Positions 1-8,693 of a DNA stretch of 64,000 nt are shown here, in pieces. Position 1 is the stretch's first letter, and every line of letters begins with the position of its first letter. The DNA is taken from the NCBI GenBank assembly GCA_937910905.1, contig CALEPV010000079.1, positions 25,924-89,923 of the forward strand, in the 5' to 3' direction. The notes under the pieces are model-generated. The model saw nothing but the letters and a program-made list of their open reading frames with translations, was not told the origin of the DNA and did not search any database. Position numbers and translations under genes: made by a program. Source of the stretch: an uncultured Prevotellaceae bacterium. GTDB lineage: Bacteria > Bacteroidota > Bacteroidia > Bacteroidales > Bacteroidaceae.

Positions 1-573
1 TTCGGCCTGAATCTCCAGGTTGGTGTACGTCACCTTGGCTGCGCCATGCAGATTGGCACGGCTCTCCACGTAGTCGAAGGTCACGGAGTCGGATGCCGTG
101 AAGTGCACAGGCGCATCCAGCGCATTGCTGCTCTGGCGCGACGAGTCGATGGCCGTAGTGTCCACGCCCGTGTAGCCGGCTCTGCCCAGATAGACGGTGT
201 CCTCGTGCACTATGATGTAGCGTGCTGTATCGGCCGGAATGCTGTCCAGCAAGGTCGCTGCAATAGTATCGGGCAGCAGCACATCGAATGAGTCGACATC
301 GGCAATGGCGGGCAGCAGAACACTCCCGACGCTGTCGAACAAGGCTTCGGCAGCAGGGCTGACGGCTTTGACGGTAGTTGTATCTGCATATCCACCCACA
401 GCATTCAACCTGTGCTGCGAGGCTCTGGACAGAGGCGCAGAAGCAGCTGAAGACTCAACCACGTCGCCGCTGAGAGCCCTCAACGACGGCGAAGTACATG
501 CTGTAATCAAGAGTAGCATGAGCACTAAGCCCAGCCTGGTATATTTTGCGATACTCCTCACTATATACGACAT
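1..573 (-). CDS. lptD: LptD/OstA-like LPS assembly protein, N-terminal part (cut by window edge)
   Basis: Reading leftward from the ATG at 573, an open frame of 191 codons runs off the window. It starts with a basic, hydrophobic lipoprotein-type signal (LLLITACTS), followed by a long Ser/Ala/Asp-rich linker. After that comes LDAPVHFTASDS and a stretch in which the residues NLHGAAKVTY lead into a strand-rich domain. This start of an OstA-like beta-jellyroll is typical of Bacteroidetes LptD, which moves lipopolysaccharide to the outer leaflet of the outer membrane. The beta-barrel would lie outside the window. A TAnnTTTG promoter lies 31 bases upstream (604-611). The family call rests on the OstA-like segment only, so another OstA-fold envelope protein is possible. 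Confidence 0.72.
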   Translation of the reverse strand, partial: MSYIVRSIAKYTRLGLVLMLLLITACTSPSLRALSGDVVESSAASAPLSRASQHRLNAVGGYADTTTVKAVSPAAEALFDSVGSVLLPAIADVDSFDVLLPDTIAATLLDSIPADTARYIIVHEDTVYLGRAGYTGVDTTAIDSSRQSSNALDAPVHFTASDSVTFDYVESRANLHGAAKVTYTNLEIQAE

Positions 574-603
574 AGCGCGGGCGCACCCACGCAGATTACA
601 GCG

Positions 604-630
604 CAAAAGTAGCGCTTATAGCGCTCAATG
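604..630 (-). promoter_or_regulatory. Bacteroidetes-type promoter of the lptD-like gene with internal inverted repeat
   Basis: On the minus strand TACTTTTG (604-611) matches the -7 consensus TAnnTTTG, with a TTTG -33 element about 19 bases upstream. Between the two boxes lies AGCGCT-TAT-AGCGCT (611-625), a short inverted repeat that could be an operator. No regulator can be named. Confidence 0.55.
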
Positions 631-690
631 CCAAATTTCAAGTGCTAAAGTTTCACAAGGCTTGCATTCTCTCTATTCTCCAGCCCTAAC

Positions 691-730
691 TCTAAACTCT
701 AAACTCTAAACTCTAAACTCTAAACTCTCA
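691..730. repeat. Tandem heptamer TAAACTC array
   Basis: About five near-perfect copies of the 7-base unit TAAACTC sit between the divergent lptD-like gene and tilS, just upstream of the tilS promoter. The array is short and non-coding. It could vary in copy number by slippage and alter spacing upstream of tilS. Confidence 0.8.
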
Positions 731-741
731 ACTTTAATCCG

Positions 742-749
742 TACCTTTG
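742..749 (+). promoter_or_regulatory. -7 promoter element for tilS
   Basis: TACCTTTG matches the Bacteroidetes -7 consensus TAnnTTTG and lies 25 bases upstream of the tilS ATG. Confidence 0.6.
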
Positions 750-774
750 CACAAGATTTCTCACCCATACCTAA

Positions 775-2130
775 ATGACAACAAACAACCCTCTACTGCA
801 ACGCATATCCGCCATCACCACAGCACACCTGCAAGCCAGCGACCAGCCCGTGCTGGTCGCACTGAGTGGCGGAGCCGACAGCGTGTGCCTGCTGCTGGCC
901 CTCCAGCAACTGGGATACCAGCTCATAGCCCTGCATTGCAACTTTCATTTGCGAGGTCAGGAAAGCGATACCGACGAGGCCTTCGTCCGTCGCCTCTGCA
1001 AACAGCACGAGGTGCAGCTGCTGGTCAAGCATTTCAGCACCGAGCAGCACGCACGCAAGCACAAGCTAAGCATCGAGATGGCGGCTCGCGAACTGCGATA
1101 CCAATGGTTTAACGAAATAATGAAAGAGACTGGAGCACAGGCTATTGCCGTTGCGCATCATCGCAATGACCAAGTGGAGACCATGATGCTCAATCTGGTG
1201 CGTGGCACAGGCCTGCATGGGCTGACAGGCATGTCTGTGATGTCCGCTCAGCGCATACTGCGTCCGCTGCTCACCACCGACCGCAGTCAGATAGAGGAAT
1301 GGCTGCGTGCACGCGGACAGGAGTGGGTCACGGACAGTACCAATCTGGATGCCCAGGTAGCACAGCGGAACAAGCTGCGCTTGGAGGTAATACCCATGCT
1401 GCAGGAGCTGAATCCGGCTGTTGTCAACACGCTTTGCGACACAGCCCACAGGCTGGCAGAAGCGGAGAAGGTGTACCGTCGGGGACTTGAGGCAGAGCTG
1501 GCCGAAGTGTGCCAGACAGACAAGGAGGGCACGATGCGCATAGACGTAGCGGCGCTGGAGGGCAGCTCGTCAGTAGAGACGCTGCTGTACGAGATGATGT
1601 ACCCGCGCGGATTCACCACAGCACAAGTGCACGAAGTGGCGGCCTGTCTGCATGGCGAGGCCGGCACGATATGGACCAGCCAGGAGTGGCGGCTGCTGCG
1701 CGACCGCGGGTGCCTGCTACTGCGCAGAAATACCGCAGATGCTGCTATCGCAACACCGCAGATGCTGCCTCTGGAGGGCATAGTGCCCCTGCCCCACTCC
1801 ACTCAGCTGCGTATCAGCCGCAAGTGCGTCACGCCAAGCTTCGACATTCCGCGTAGCCGCAATTGTGTCTGTCTGGACCTCGACAAGCTCGCATTGCCGC
1901 TCAGCGTGCGCAGCGTGCAGCACGGGGACCGCATCGTTCCGTTCGGCAAACATACGCCACGGCTGGTGAGCGACATCCTTACCGACCAGAAGCTCAGCCT
2001 CTTCCAGCGCGAGGCACAGCTGGCAGTTCTCAGCGGCGACACCATCGTATGGCTTGTGGGCATCCGCGCCGCCGCCGGTTATGAAGTAGACTCGACGACA
2101 CGCAACGTCATAATCATCGAAATCGCTTAG
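775..2130 (+). CDS. tilS: tRNA(Ile)-lysidine synthase
   Basis: TilS ligates lysine to C34 of the tRNA-Ile CAU anticodon, using ATP, so that it decodes AUA. The 451-residue protein carries the PP-loop motif SGGADS (residues 31-36) and continues with LHCNFHLRGQESD and AVAHHRNDQVETML, all typical of the N-type ATP pyrophosphatase domain. The C-terminal third fits the TilS substrate-binding domains, and the length is normal for Bacteroidetes. The chosen ATG follows a TAnnTTTG promoter. The gene converges with the GH97 gene, with an 18-base gap. Confidence 0.95.
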   Translation: MTTNNPLLQRISAITTAHLQASDQPVLVALSGGADSVCLLLALQQLGYQLIALHCNFHLRGQESDTDEAFVRRLCKQHEVQLLVKHFSTEQHARKHKLSIEMAARELRYQWFNEIMKETGAQAIAVAHHRNDQVETMMLNLVRGTGLHGLTGMSVMSAQRILRPLLTTDRSQIEEWLRARGQEWVTDSTNLDAQVAQRNKLRLEVIPMLQELNPAVVNTLCDTAHRLAEAEKVYRRGLEAELAEVCQTDKEGTMRIDVAALEGSSSVETLLYEMMYPRGFTTAQVHEVAACLHGEAGTIWTSQEWRLLRDRGCLLLRRNTADAAIATPQMLPLEGIVPLPHSTQLRISRKCVTPSFDIPRSRNCVCLDLDKLALPLSVRSVQHGDRIVPFGKHTPRLVSDILTDQKLSLFQREAQLAVLSGDTIVWLVGIRAAAGYEVDSTTRNVIIIEIA

Positions 2131-2148
2131 CGTGCTGTTCAGATGTAG

Positions 2149-4116
2149 CTACTCAGTAACTACGGCTGCGCATTGCGGCTTCAGGGTTACTGCTACGCGA
2201 CCGCGACGGTCCAGCTTCGTGCGGGTGCTGGTCGGGGTCTGCCCGTCCTTGCCGTCGTGCATGAGGGTAACGGTCTTCGAGGCAAACTCAGGCATGTCGA
2301 ACTGAATCTTGCGGGGCTGGCCATCGGCATTCATGGCCACTACGTACCACTTGTCGGCATGGCGACGGGCCAGAACGATGTACTTGCCCGGGTAGCCGTC
2401 GATGTAGCGTGTCTCATCCCATGTGGTTGGCACAGCTTTCATGAAGTCTATCTCGAACTTGGGCTGCTCGGTCAGGTTGCGTGGAGTGAGGGCGAAGTTC
2501 TGCCCACTGCTCTGGAAGGCGATGGCTGTAGCCAGCTCGAAGATGTCGCTGGTGCGGCGAGTGTTGCCCTTGCCGGGCTCGCGATGCAGGCGCTTCTGCA
2601 GGGCTGTGCCGCCGTACTCCATGGATGCAACCGTGTTGCGCACGAATGGGTGCAGGCAGGCATGACGAGCCTCCAGCTCGCAGAAGCCCTGGCTGAAGTA
2701 CAGATTCTCGCTGGCCAGCACAGCCTCAGAGCTGCAGTAGTTGGGGTACATACGCTCCCAGCCTCGCGGCAGCGTGCAGCCGTGGAAGATAACTTGGATT
2801 CCGTAGTCGTTGGCATCGCTGAGTATGGCCTCGTACAGGCGTATGGTCTCCTGCTTGTCACCTCCGAAGAAGTCCACCTTGATGCCCTTCACGCCGTGCT
2901 GTTGCAGCCAGCGCATCTCCTGCTTGCGGACTATCGGGTTGTGCATACATTGCTTAGCACATTGCGGAGCGTCGTTCCAGCCGCCGTTGGAGTTGTACCA
3001 CACCCAGGGCGCAACACCCTTCTGCTGGCAGTAGTCAAACAGCTGCTCCATGCGCTCGCGACCTATGTTGGTGAGCCAGCCGCCGTCTATGAGGCAGCCC
3101 TCCCAACCGAGGTCGGCAGCGAGGTTGATGAACGTCACCTGGTCGTTGTAGTTGATGCTGGCATCCTGCCAGAGAATCCACGACCACGTGTTGCGCGAAC
3201 CCTTATACTCCTGGCTGGGCTCGTAGAGTTGCTCCACAACGTCCCATGTGATAGTGGTTTCGACAATGGGCTTTAGCGTCTTGCCCATGGTGATGGTGCG
3301 CCACGGCGTGCTGTTGGGCAGACCCATCTGTGCGGCAGTACTGCCGAAGCCGTTGTTCTCGCCCTCCAAGGGGAAGGCTATGGTGAACAGGTTGCCGTCG
3401 GTCACGTCGCTCAAGTGGCTGCCACAGTAGTCGCTGGTCAGGCCGGTCTCGCTTATGAGCACCCAGCCGTTGTCGCTCTCATGGAACAGGCAGGGGAAGG
3501 TCCAGCCGTGACCGTACTGGCTGAGGGTGGTGATGGGCTCGTCCCAGATGTAGTACTCTTCATAGCTGGGCTTGGTGCGCTTCCAGCCAATCTGTGCATC
3601 GCTCTGCGGACAGATGAAGGCTGTGGCATCGGCTGGCAGACGGAAGCCTGTGGCCTCCTCCTCCACCACGATAGCAGCTGTCTCGCCCTGCTCGGGGATG
3701 TTGTATCGGAATGCAACGTTGTTGCTCGACACGAAGAACTCCATGTCGATGCTCTTGCCCTGCTGGTTCTTCAGGGTGACAATCAACTTGCTGGCATTGT
3801 AGTCGATGGTAGATTGCTTGCCCTGGCGGAGGGTGTATCGGCCTGAGGTTGCACCGTGGCTCTTGTCCGTGAGTGTCAGCCCGCTGGTCCACGTGCCAGC
3901 ACTGGTGATGATGCCCAGTGGCGACTGTAGTACCATCGGAACATCCACGGTATCCGTGCTGTTCACCTGACGCAAGCCGGCTGTATAAACGACCTTGCCG
4001 TTATCTTGAGAGACTTCCACGTAGGTCATGCCATCAGGACTGACAGCACGATAGCTCTGCGCTGAGAGGGTTGCTGCAGCTGTCATGGCTGCAACTGTCA
4101 TTAGTAATTGTTTCAT
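2149..4116 (-). CDS. Glycoside hydrolase family 97 enzyme (alpha-glucosidase/alpha-galactosidase type)
   Basis: This 655-residue secreted enzyme has a clear signal peptide (MKQLLMTVAAMTAAATLSAQ). A beta-sandwich N-domain (about 25-290) is followed by a TIM barrel with GWEGCLIDGGW, APWVWYNSNGGW and GIKVDFFGGDKQ. A C-terminal domain contains VVAMNADGQPRKI. GH97 enzymes cleave alpha-linked glucosides or galactosides in the periplasm. The Asp of GIKVDFF sits where retaining GH97 members carry their nucleophile, which favours the alpha-galactosidase-like clade over inverting SusB; this is inferred from memory of the family. The gene follows the PL11 gene in the same direction, separated only by a CCAAATGA repeat, so the two are probably cotranscribed. 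Confidence 0.9.
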   Translation of the reverse strand: MKQLLMTVAAMTAAATLSAQSYRAVSPDGMTYVEVSQDNGKVVYTAGLRQVNSTDTVDVPMVLQSPLGIITSAGTWTSGLTLTDKSHGATSGRYTLRQGKQSTIDYNASKLIVTLKNQQGKSIDMEFFVSSNNVAFRYNIPEQGETAAIVVEEEATGFRLPADATAFICPQSDAQIGWKRTKPSYEEYYIWDEPITTLSQYGHGWTFPCLFHESDNGWVLISETGLTSDYCGSHLSDVTDGNLFTIAFPLEGENNGFGSTAAQMGLPNSTPWRTITMGKTLKPIVETTITWDVVEQLYEPSQEYKGSRNTWSWILWQDASINYNDQVTFINLAADLGWEGCLIDGGWLTNIGRERMEQLFDYCQQKGVAPWVWYNSNGGWNDAPQCAKQCMHNPIVRKQEMRWLQQHGVKGIKVDFFGGDKQETIRLYEAILSDANDYGIQVIFHGCTLPRGWERMYPNYCSSEAVLASENLYFSQGFCELEARHACLHPFVRNTVASMEYGGTALQKRLHREPGKGNTRRTSDIFELATAIAFQSSGQNFALTPRNLTEQPKFEIDFMKAVPTTWDETRYIDGYPGKYIVLARRHADKWYVVAMNADGQPRKIQFDMPEFASKTVTLMHDGKDGQTPTSTRTKLDRRGRVAVTLKPQCAAVVTE

Positions 4117-4126
4117 ATTGTTAGTT

Positions 4127-4160
4127 GTTGGTCATTTGGTCATTTGGTCATTTGGTCATT
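4127..4160. repeat. Tandem 8-bp repeat overlapping the PL11 stop codon
   Basis: On the minus strand CCAAATGA is repeated about 3.5 times between the PL11 gene and the GH97 gene. The TGA that ends the PL11 gene is part of the same pattern, so the repeat fills nearly the whole 39-base spacer. Confidence 0.8.
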
Positions 4161-6249
4161 CAGCACTGAACTGCCAGCCACGGAAGGTGCGGCCGCTACC
4201 TTCCAGCTCGGCTCCGAAGTAGAAGCCTACGTTGGTGGGCTGGTTGTAGCCCACGTTCTGCATCACGAGGCTGTGGTAGTACACGGGGTCGCTGAGGAAG
4301 GTATGGAAGCGGTAGGGCGTGGGCTGCGGCGATACGTAGATGCGCAGGTGCTGGTTGTCGGGTGTGCGGGACACAATCTCCTCGCGCCAGTCGCCGAGTA
4401 TGTCGGCACATAGGGCGGGGTTGGACTTGGTGCCGTTGTTGAACACTACGCCGTCCAGCTGGAATATGGGCGGGCACGAGGTGCTGCCGCTGAAGTCATA
4501 GTGGGCTTTTCCAGCTTCGCCCTCCTGGGTGTCACCGCTATAGCCCTGCTGGTCACCGTGATATGGCGACATACCCGACTGGGTGTACTTGCTGACGGCT
4601 TCGTGATCTAGCATCTCACGGAGCAGGTCGCCGTCCCACCAAACGCCGAAGTTTATGGGGATGCGGGCTGTGCTGTCTATGACCTCGCCCCGGTAGTTGC
4701 AGATGCCGCCCGAAGCCGACGACCACATCTCAAGCCCAGAGTTCAGGGGATTGATGTCGGCAGCCATGCAGCGACCTACATCCTTGCTGGAGAGTATCTG
4801 GAACAGCACCTGGCCTGTGCGGGCATCGCGGAAGTCGGAGCCGTCGCGCTTGTTCTCGTGGCAGTCCCACACCTGCAGAGCATCGTTCAGCGGCAGATAG
4901 GCCATGAGATGCATGGCATCGCCGTGGCCAAAGCCTGTATTATATAAAGGTGTACCATCGTGGTCCACAGCCATTGAACCGTAGGTTATTTCGTCGCAGC
5001 CGTCGCCATCGACATCGCCGATGCGCAGATTGTGGTTGCCCTGACCTGCGTAAGAACGCTTGTCCTCGTCGTTGGTATCGAACACCCAGCGTACCGACAG
5101 CTGCTGGCCGTCGAAGTCGTAGGCTGCAAGGACTGTACGGGTGTAGTAGCCGCGACAGAATATGACGCTCAAGTGCTGGCCGTTAAGGTAGCCGCAGGCC
5201 GCGAGGAAGCGGTCGCTGCGGTTAGCGTAGTTGTCACCCCAAGCGCGCAGCTCGCCTCGCTCGGGTATGTAGTCAACAGTCGAGACGGCGCGGCCAGTCT
5301 TGCCGTCGAAGCATGTCACCCACTCTGGGCCCTTGTAGATGAAGCCTCCGCGCCGCGCCTTGCGGTCCATATTGTTGGGCCAGCCTGGTCCGCGGAACTG
5401 CTCGTGCGGGTTGCCGTTGGCCTGATACTCGCCGTTGTCGGGCTTGCGGCGATGGTCGGCGGTGCTGTCGCCCAGCACGTTGCCCAAGCCATCGATGGTA
5501 CCGTCGCTGGTACGGACCAGCAGCTCAGCACAGCCATCGCCATTGAGGTCGGCCACGATGAACGGTGTGTAATGAGCTCCTGAACGGATGTTGCGACCGA
5601 GGTTCACGCGCCACATCAGGGTGCCGTCCAGCTGGTAGGCATCGATGATGGTGGGCGAGGTCAGTCCGCTCTGCGAGTTGTCGCGCGAGTCGGAGGGGTC
5701 CCACTTCAGCACTATTTCCATCTGGCCATCGCCATCGAGGTCGGCAGCTGTGGCATCGTTGGCGTTGTAGTGTACCCAGCGTCCATGCTCACCCTGCAAG
5801 CTGTCGGGCTGCTGCAGCGGCAGGTCGAGATAGCCAATTGGCGCATCGGCCGGTAGCGTCCATTGTCCGTGAAGCAAGGCGATGTCGTCGGTGCTCAGTC
5901 CGCTGGGAACCAAGCCGTTGTGATACACGGGTTGTACGGCATAGGTTACCTCGCTGCCTGCAGGACTATAGTCCATCAGCATGGTTGGCTCGGTGGCACG
6001 ACGCACAGCTATACGCTCGCCGTTGCGCAACACTTCGAAAGTCACATCCATTGGGTCGCATGGCAGATAGCGCCACGACACCAGCACGGAGTCGGCCGAT
6101 GTCCGCATGGCCACCACGCCGCGGTTGAGGCGCTGCTGCTGAAGTCTGGTGTAGTCATAGTTGGTCTGCGCCTCCAGCGGTCCGCACAGAGCAAACGCAC
6201 ATAGCGTTGCTGCTACGGCCAACCGCTTGTTGATTGAGCTTGTGTACAT
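4156..6249 (-). CDS. Rhamnogalacturonan lyase, polysaccharide lyase family 11
   Basis: The predicted protein of 697 residues starts at the ATG at 6249 (MYTSSINKRLAVAATLCAF), which gives a good signal peptide ending near EAQ. An upstream in-frame extension would read through the promoter and is not used. Features of YesW/YesX-type PL11 include several Asp-rich DLDGDGQMEIVLKWDPSDS and NLNGDGCAEL calcium-binding loops of the beta-propeller, and the PINFGVWWDGDLLREMLD segment. These lyases cut the rhamnogalacturonan I backbone of pectin by beta-elimination. The gene is probably the first of a two-gene unit with the GH97 gene. No SusC/SusD pair is nearby, so this is not a complete pectin utilization locus. 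Confidence 0.92.
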   Translation of the reverse strand: MYTSSINKRLAVAATLCAFALCGPLEAQTNYDYTRLQQQRLNRGVVAMRTSADSVLVSWRYLPCDPMDVTFEVLRNGERIAVRRATEPTMLMDYSPAGSEVTYAVQPVYHNGLVPSGLSTDDIALLHGQWTLPADAPIGYLDLPLQQPDSLQGEHGRWVHYNANDATAADLDGDGQMEIVLKWDPSDSRDNSQSGLTSPTIIDAYQLDGTLMWRVNLGRNIRSGAHYTPFIVADLNGDGCAELLVRTSDGTIDGLGNVLGDSTADHRRKPDNGEYQANGNPHEQFRGPGWPNNMDRKARRGGFIYKGPEWVTCFDGKTGRAVSTVDYIPERGELRAWGDNYANRSDRFLAACGYLNGQHLSVIFCRGYYTRTVLAAYDFDGQQLSVRWVFDTNDEDKRSYAGQGNHNLRIGDVDGDGCDEITYGSMAVDHDGTPLYNTGFGHGDAMHLMAYLPLNDALQVWDCHENKRDGSDFRDARTGQVLFQILSSKDVGRCMAADINPLNSGLEMWSSASGGICNYRGEVIDSTARIPINFGVWWDGDLLREMLDHEAVSKYTQSGMSPYHGDQQGYSGDTQEGEAGKAHYDFSGSTSCPPIFQLDGVVFNNGTKSNPALCADILGDWREEIVSRTPDNQHLRIYVSPQPTPYRFHTFLSDPVYYHSLVMQNVGYNQPTNVGFYFGAELEGSGRTFRGWQFSAE

Positions 6250-6282
6250 GGGAGTTGAATTAGTATTGACGTTAACTCTGCG

Positions 6283-6290
6283 CAAAGGTA
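6283..6290 (-). promoter_or_regulatory. -7 promoter element for the PL11-GH97 unit
   Basis: The minus strand reads TACCTTTG, 33 bases upstream of the PL11 ATG. It lies back to back with the tRNA-Gly promoter at 6336-6343. Confidence 0.6.
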
Positions 6291-6335
6291 AGCGAAAAAA
6301 TCCGATTATTCTTTTCATGCATAAGGAATAATGCG

Positions 6336-6343
6336 TACCTTTG
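6336..6343 (+). promoter_or_regulatory. -7 promoter element for tRNA-Gly
   Basis: TACCTTTG lies 24 bases upstream of the mature tRNA 5' end and matches the Bacteroidetes consensus. Confidence 0.6.
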
Positions 6344-6366
6344 CGCCAACGATAGTAAATATCAAT

Positions 6367-6439
6367 GCGATAATAGCTCAGTTGGTAGAGCATTGGCTTC
6401 CCAAGCCGAGGGTCGCGGGTTCGAGTCCCGTTTATCGCT
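6367..6439 (+). tRNA. tRNA-Gly (anticodon CCC)
   Basis: The 73-base sequence folds as a full cloverleaf. The acceptor stem GCGATAA pairs with TTATCGC, and the D-stem GCTC pairs with GAGC. The anticodon stem TTGGC pairs with GCCGA around the loop TTCCCAA, which places CCC at positions 34-36. The T-arm is GCGGG-TTCGAGT-CCCGT. CCA is not encoded. The tRNA reads GGG glycine codons. It ends 41 bases before rarA, with which it may share a transcript. Confidence 0.97.
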
Positions 6440-6480
6440 CAAAGCTCAGCGCAGAGCCGCAGGTAGAGCTATTTTTGCAC

Positions 6481-7758
6481 ATGAAACCGCTTGCTGAGAG
6501 AATGCGCCCCACGACGCTTGACGGATATATCGGGCAGCGACATTTGGTGGGGGAAGGTGCCGTGCTTCGCAGGATGATTGATGCGGGGCGCGTTTCTTCT
6601 TTTATACTGTGGGGACCTCCGGGTGTGGGCAAGACCACGCTGGCGCAGATTATAGCCAACACGCTTCAGACTCCGTTCTACACCCTCTCGGCCGTGACCA
6701 GCGGCGTGAAGGATGTGCGTGACGTTATCGAGAAGGCTCGCGCCAACAGATTTTTCAACCAGAGCAGCCCCATATTGTTCATTGACGAGATACACAGGTT
6801 CAGCAAAAGCCAGCAGGACTCGCTGCTGGGTGCTGTGGAGCAAGGCGTGGTGACACTCATAGGTGCCACGACCGAGAATCCTTCGTTTGAGGTGATACGT
6901 CCACTGCTGTCGCGCTGCGCCGTATATGTGCTACAGCCGCTCGATGCAGACGACCTGATAGGATTGGCCAATCACGCCATAACGACCGATGCCCTGCTGA
7001 GCCAGCGCAAGATAAGCATCGCTGAGACCAACGCCCTGCTGCGCTACAGCGGAGGCGATGCCCGCAAGCTGTTGAACATACTGGAGCTGGTGGCTGAAGC
7101 CGAGCCTGAGGGTACGGCAATCAGCATCACCGACGAGCTGGTGACCAACCGCCTGCAGCAGAATCCACTGGCCTACGACAAGGCCGGCGAGCAGCACTAC
7201 GACATCATATCGGCCTTCATCAAGAGCATACGCGGCAGCGACCCTGATGCTGCCATCTACTGGCTGGCACGCATGATTGAGGGTGGCGAGGACCCGAAGT
7301 TCATAGCCCGACGACTAGTCATCTCGGCATCCGAGGATATTGGCCTTGCCAACCCCAATGCCCTGCTGCTGGCCAACGCTGCTTTCGATGCTGTGCAGAA
7401 GCTGGGCTGGCCCGAAGGTCGCATACCGCTGGCCGAGGCTACCGTATATTTGGCCACATCGCCCAAGAGCAACTCGGCATATATGGCCATCAACGATGCT
7501 TTGGGCTACGTTCAGCAGTCGGGCAATCTGCCCGTGCCGCTGCATCTGCGCAATGCGCCTACCAAGCTGATGAAGCAGCTGGGCTACTCGGACGGCTACA
7601 AGTATGCCCACGACTACGAAGGCCACTTTGTTGAGCAGCAGTTTATGCCCGATGAAGCTGTGTCGCAGCGCTTCTGGCACGCTCAGAACACTTCGCAATC
7701 GGAGCAGCGGCTGCACGACCGAATGGTGCAGCTGTGGGGCGAGAGGTTCAAGAATTGA
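6481..7758 (+). CDS. rarA: Replication-associated recombination protein A (MgsA/WHIP-type AAA+ ATPase)
   Basis: RarA is a clamp-loader-like AAA+ ATPase that acts at stalled replication forks. The 425-residue protein starts MKPLAERMRP, as family members do. It has Walker A GPPGVGKTT, Walker B LFIDEIHRF, sensor-1 GATTENPSFEV and an arginine-finger region PLLSRC. The C-terminal tetramerization domain contains DPDAAIYWLARMIEGGEDP. An in-frame extension into the upstream tRNA gene is rejected as a start. A TAnnTTTG-like box (6470-6477) lies only three bases before the ATG, so either this transcript is nearly leaderless or the gene is read through from the tRNA promoter. Confidence 0.95.
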   Translation: MKPLAERMRPTTLDGYIGQRHLVGEGAVLRRMIDAGRVSSFILWGPPGVGKTTLAQIIANTLQTPFYTLSAVTSGVKDVRDVIEKARANRFFNQSSPILFIDEIHRFSKSQQDSLLGAVEQGVVTLIGATTENPSFEVIRPLLSRCAVYVLQPLDADDLIGLANHAITTDALLSQRKISIAETNALLRYSGGDARKLLNILELVAEAEPEGTAISITDELVTNRLQQNPLAYDKAGEQHYDIISAFIKSIRGSDPDAAIYWLARMIEGGEDPKFIARRLVISASEDIGLANPNALLLANAAFDAVQKLGWPEGRIPLAEATVYLATSPKSNSAYMAINDALGYVQQSGNLPVPLHLRNAPTKLMKQLGYSDGYKYAHDYEGHFVEQQFMPDEAVSQRFWHAQNTSQSEQRLHDRMVQLWGERFKN

Positions 7759-7873
7759 GCGTAAAGTTCCATAACACATGCTGCGGCCAAGTAATGGGCG
7801 CAAAATTTGACGGTATCGCGGATTTGTGTTTATTTTGCCATTGAATAAATGTCTGACTAATAACAATAGCATC

Positions 7874-8692
7874 ATGTACTACGAGCAAATCAAGGAGACA
7901 GCGGCATGGCTCCAGGAGCGTATGCCGAGCCAGCCGCAGACAGCCATCATACTGGGCACAGGCCTGGGCCGTCTGGCCGAGGAAATAAGCGTCACGCTGG
8001 CCATAGACTATAAGGACATACCGAACTTCCCCGTCTCAACCGTCGAGGGTCACAGCGGCCGCTTGATATTCGGCAAGTTGGGCGACAAGAATATTCTGGC
8101 CATGCAGGGCCGTTTCCACTTCTACGAGGGCTACTCTATGCAGCAGGTGACGTTCCCCGTGCGCGTGATGTACGAGTTGGGCATCAAGACCCTGTTCGTG
8201 AGCAACGCCGCCGGCGGCACCGACCCGCAGTTCAGCATAGGCGACCTGATGATCATCACCGACCATATCAACTTCTTCCCCGAGCATCCGCTGCACGGCA
8301 AGAACCTGCCCGTGGGACCGCGCTTCCCCGACATGCACGAGACCTACGACCACGAGCTCATAGCGCTGGCCGACGGCATAGCTGCCGAGAAGGGCATCAA
8401 GCTGCAGCACGGAGTGTACATCGGCACCCAGGGCCCGACCTTCGAGACCCCAGCCGAATACCGCATGTTCCGCTCCTTCGGTGCCGATGCCGTGGGCATG
8501 AGCACCGTGCCTGAAGTGATAGTGGCCCGTCACTGCGGCATCCGCGTGTTCGGCGTATCCGTGATCACCGACCTGGGCGGCTTCGACGCTCCCGTAGAGG
8601 TGAGCCACGAGGAGGTTCAGGAGGCTGCCAATGCCGCACAACCCGTAATGACAAAACTGATGCGCGCCATGATCATGCGCTCCGACGACTGA
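7874..8692 (+). CDS. Purine nucleoside phosphorylase (trimeric PNP family)
   Basis: PNP phosphorolyses inosine and guanosine to the base and ribose-1-phosphate in purine salvage. The 272-residue protein has GTGLGRLAEEI (phosphate loop), VEGHSGRL, SNAAGGTDPQFSIGDLM, GPRFPDMHETYD, and GPTFETPAEYRMFR followed by DAVGMSTVPE. All are hallmarks of the low-molecular-mass trimeric class. The start at 7874 (MYYEQIKE) is preferred over an in-frame extension that would encode a tail unlike the family. The rlmD ATG follows one base after the stop, so the two genes are cotranscribed. Confidence 0.94.
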   Translation: MYYEQIKETAAWLQERMPSQPQTAIILGTGLGRLAEEISVTLAIDYKDIPNFPVSTVEGHSGRLIFGKLGDKNILAMQGRFHFYEGYSMQQVTFPVRVMYELGIKTLFVSNAAGGTDPQFSIGDLMIITDHINFFPEHPLHGKNLPVGPRFPDMHETYDHELIALADGIAAEKGIKLQHGVYIGTQGPTFETPAEYRMFRSFGADAVGMSTVPEVIVARHCGIRVFGVSVITDLGGFDAPVEVSHEEVQEAANAAQPVMTKLMRAMIMRSDD

Positions 8693-8693
8693 T

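Noticed and set aside
239..709. Plus-strand open frame of 156 codons near the left edge
   Set aside because: It overlaps the lptD-like frame antisense, runs through the minus-strand promoter and ends inside the heptamer repeat. Composition does not look like a protein.
2173..3276. Plus-strand open frame of 367 codons inside the GH97 gene
   Set aside because: It is antisense to a well-supported GH97 enzyme and shows no domain; high GC at third positions of the real gene creates long antisense frames.
2149..6249. A complete polysaccharide utilization locus around GH97 and PL11
   Set aside because: No SusC/SusD pair, regulator or further pectin enzymes are next to the two genes, so only a small two-gene unit is supported.
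6331..6480. N-terminal extension of rarA through the tRNA gene
   Set aside because: The extension would translate a perfect tRNA-Gly cloverleaf. MKPLAERMRP at 6481 matches family N-termini.
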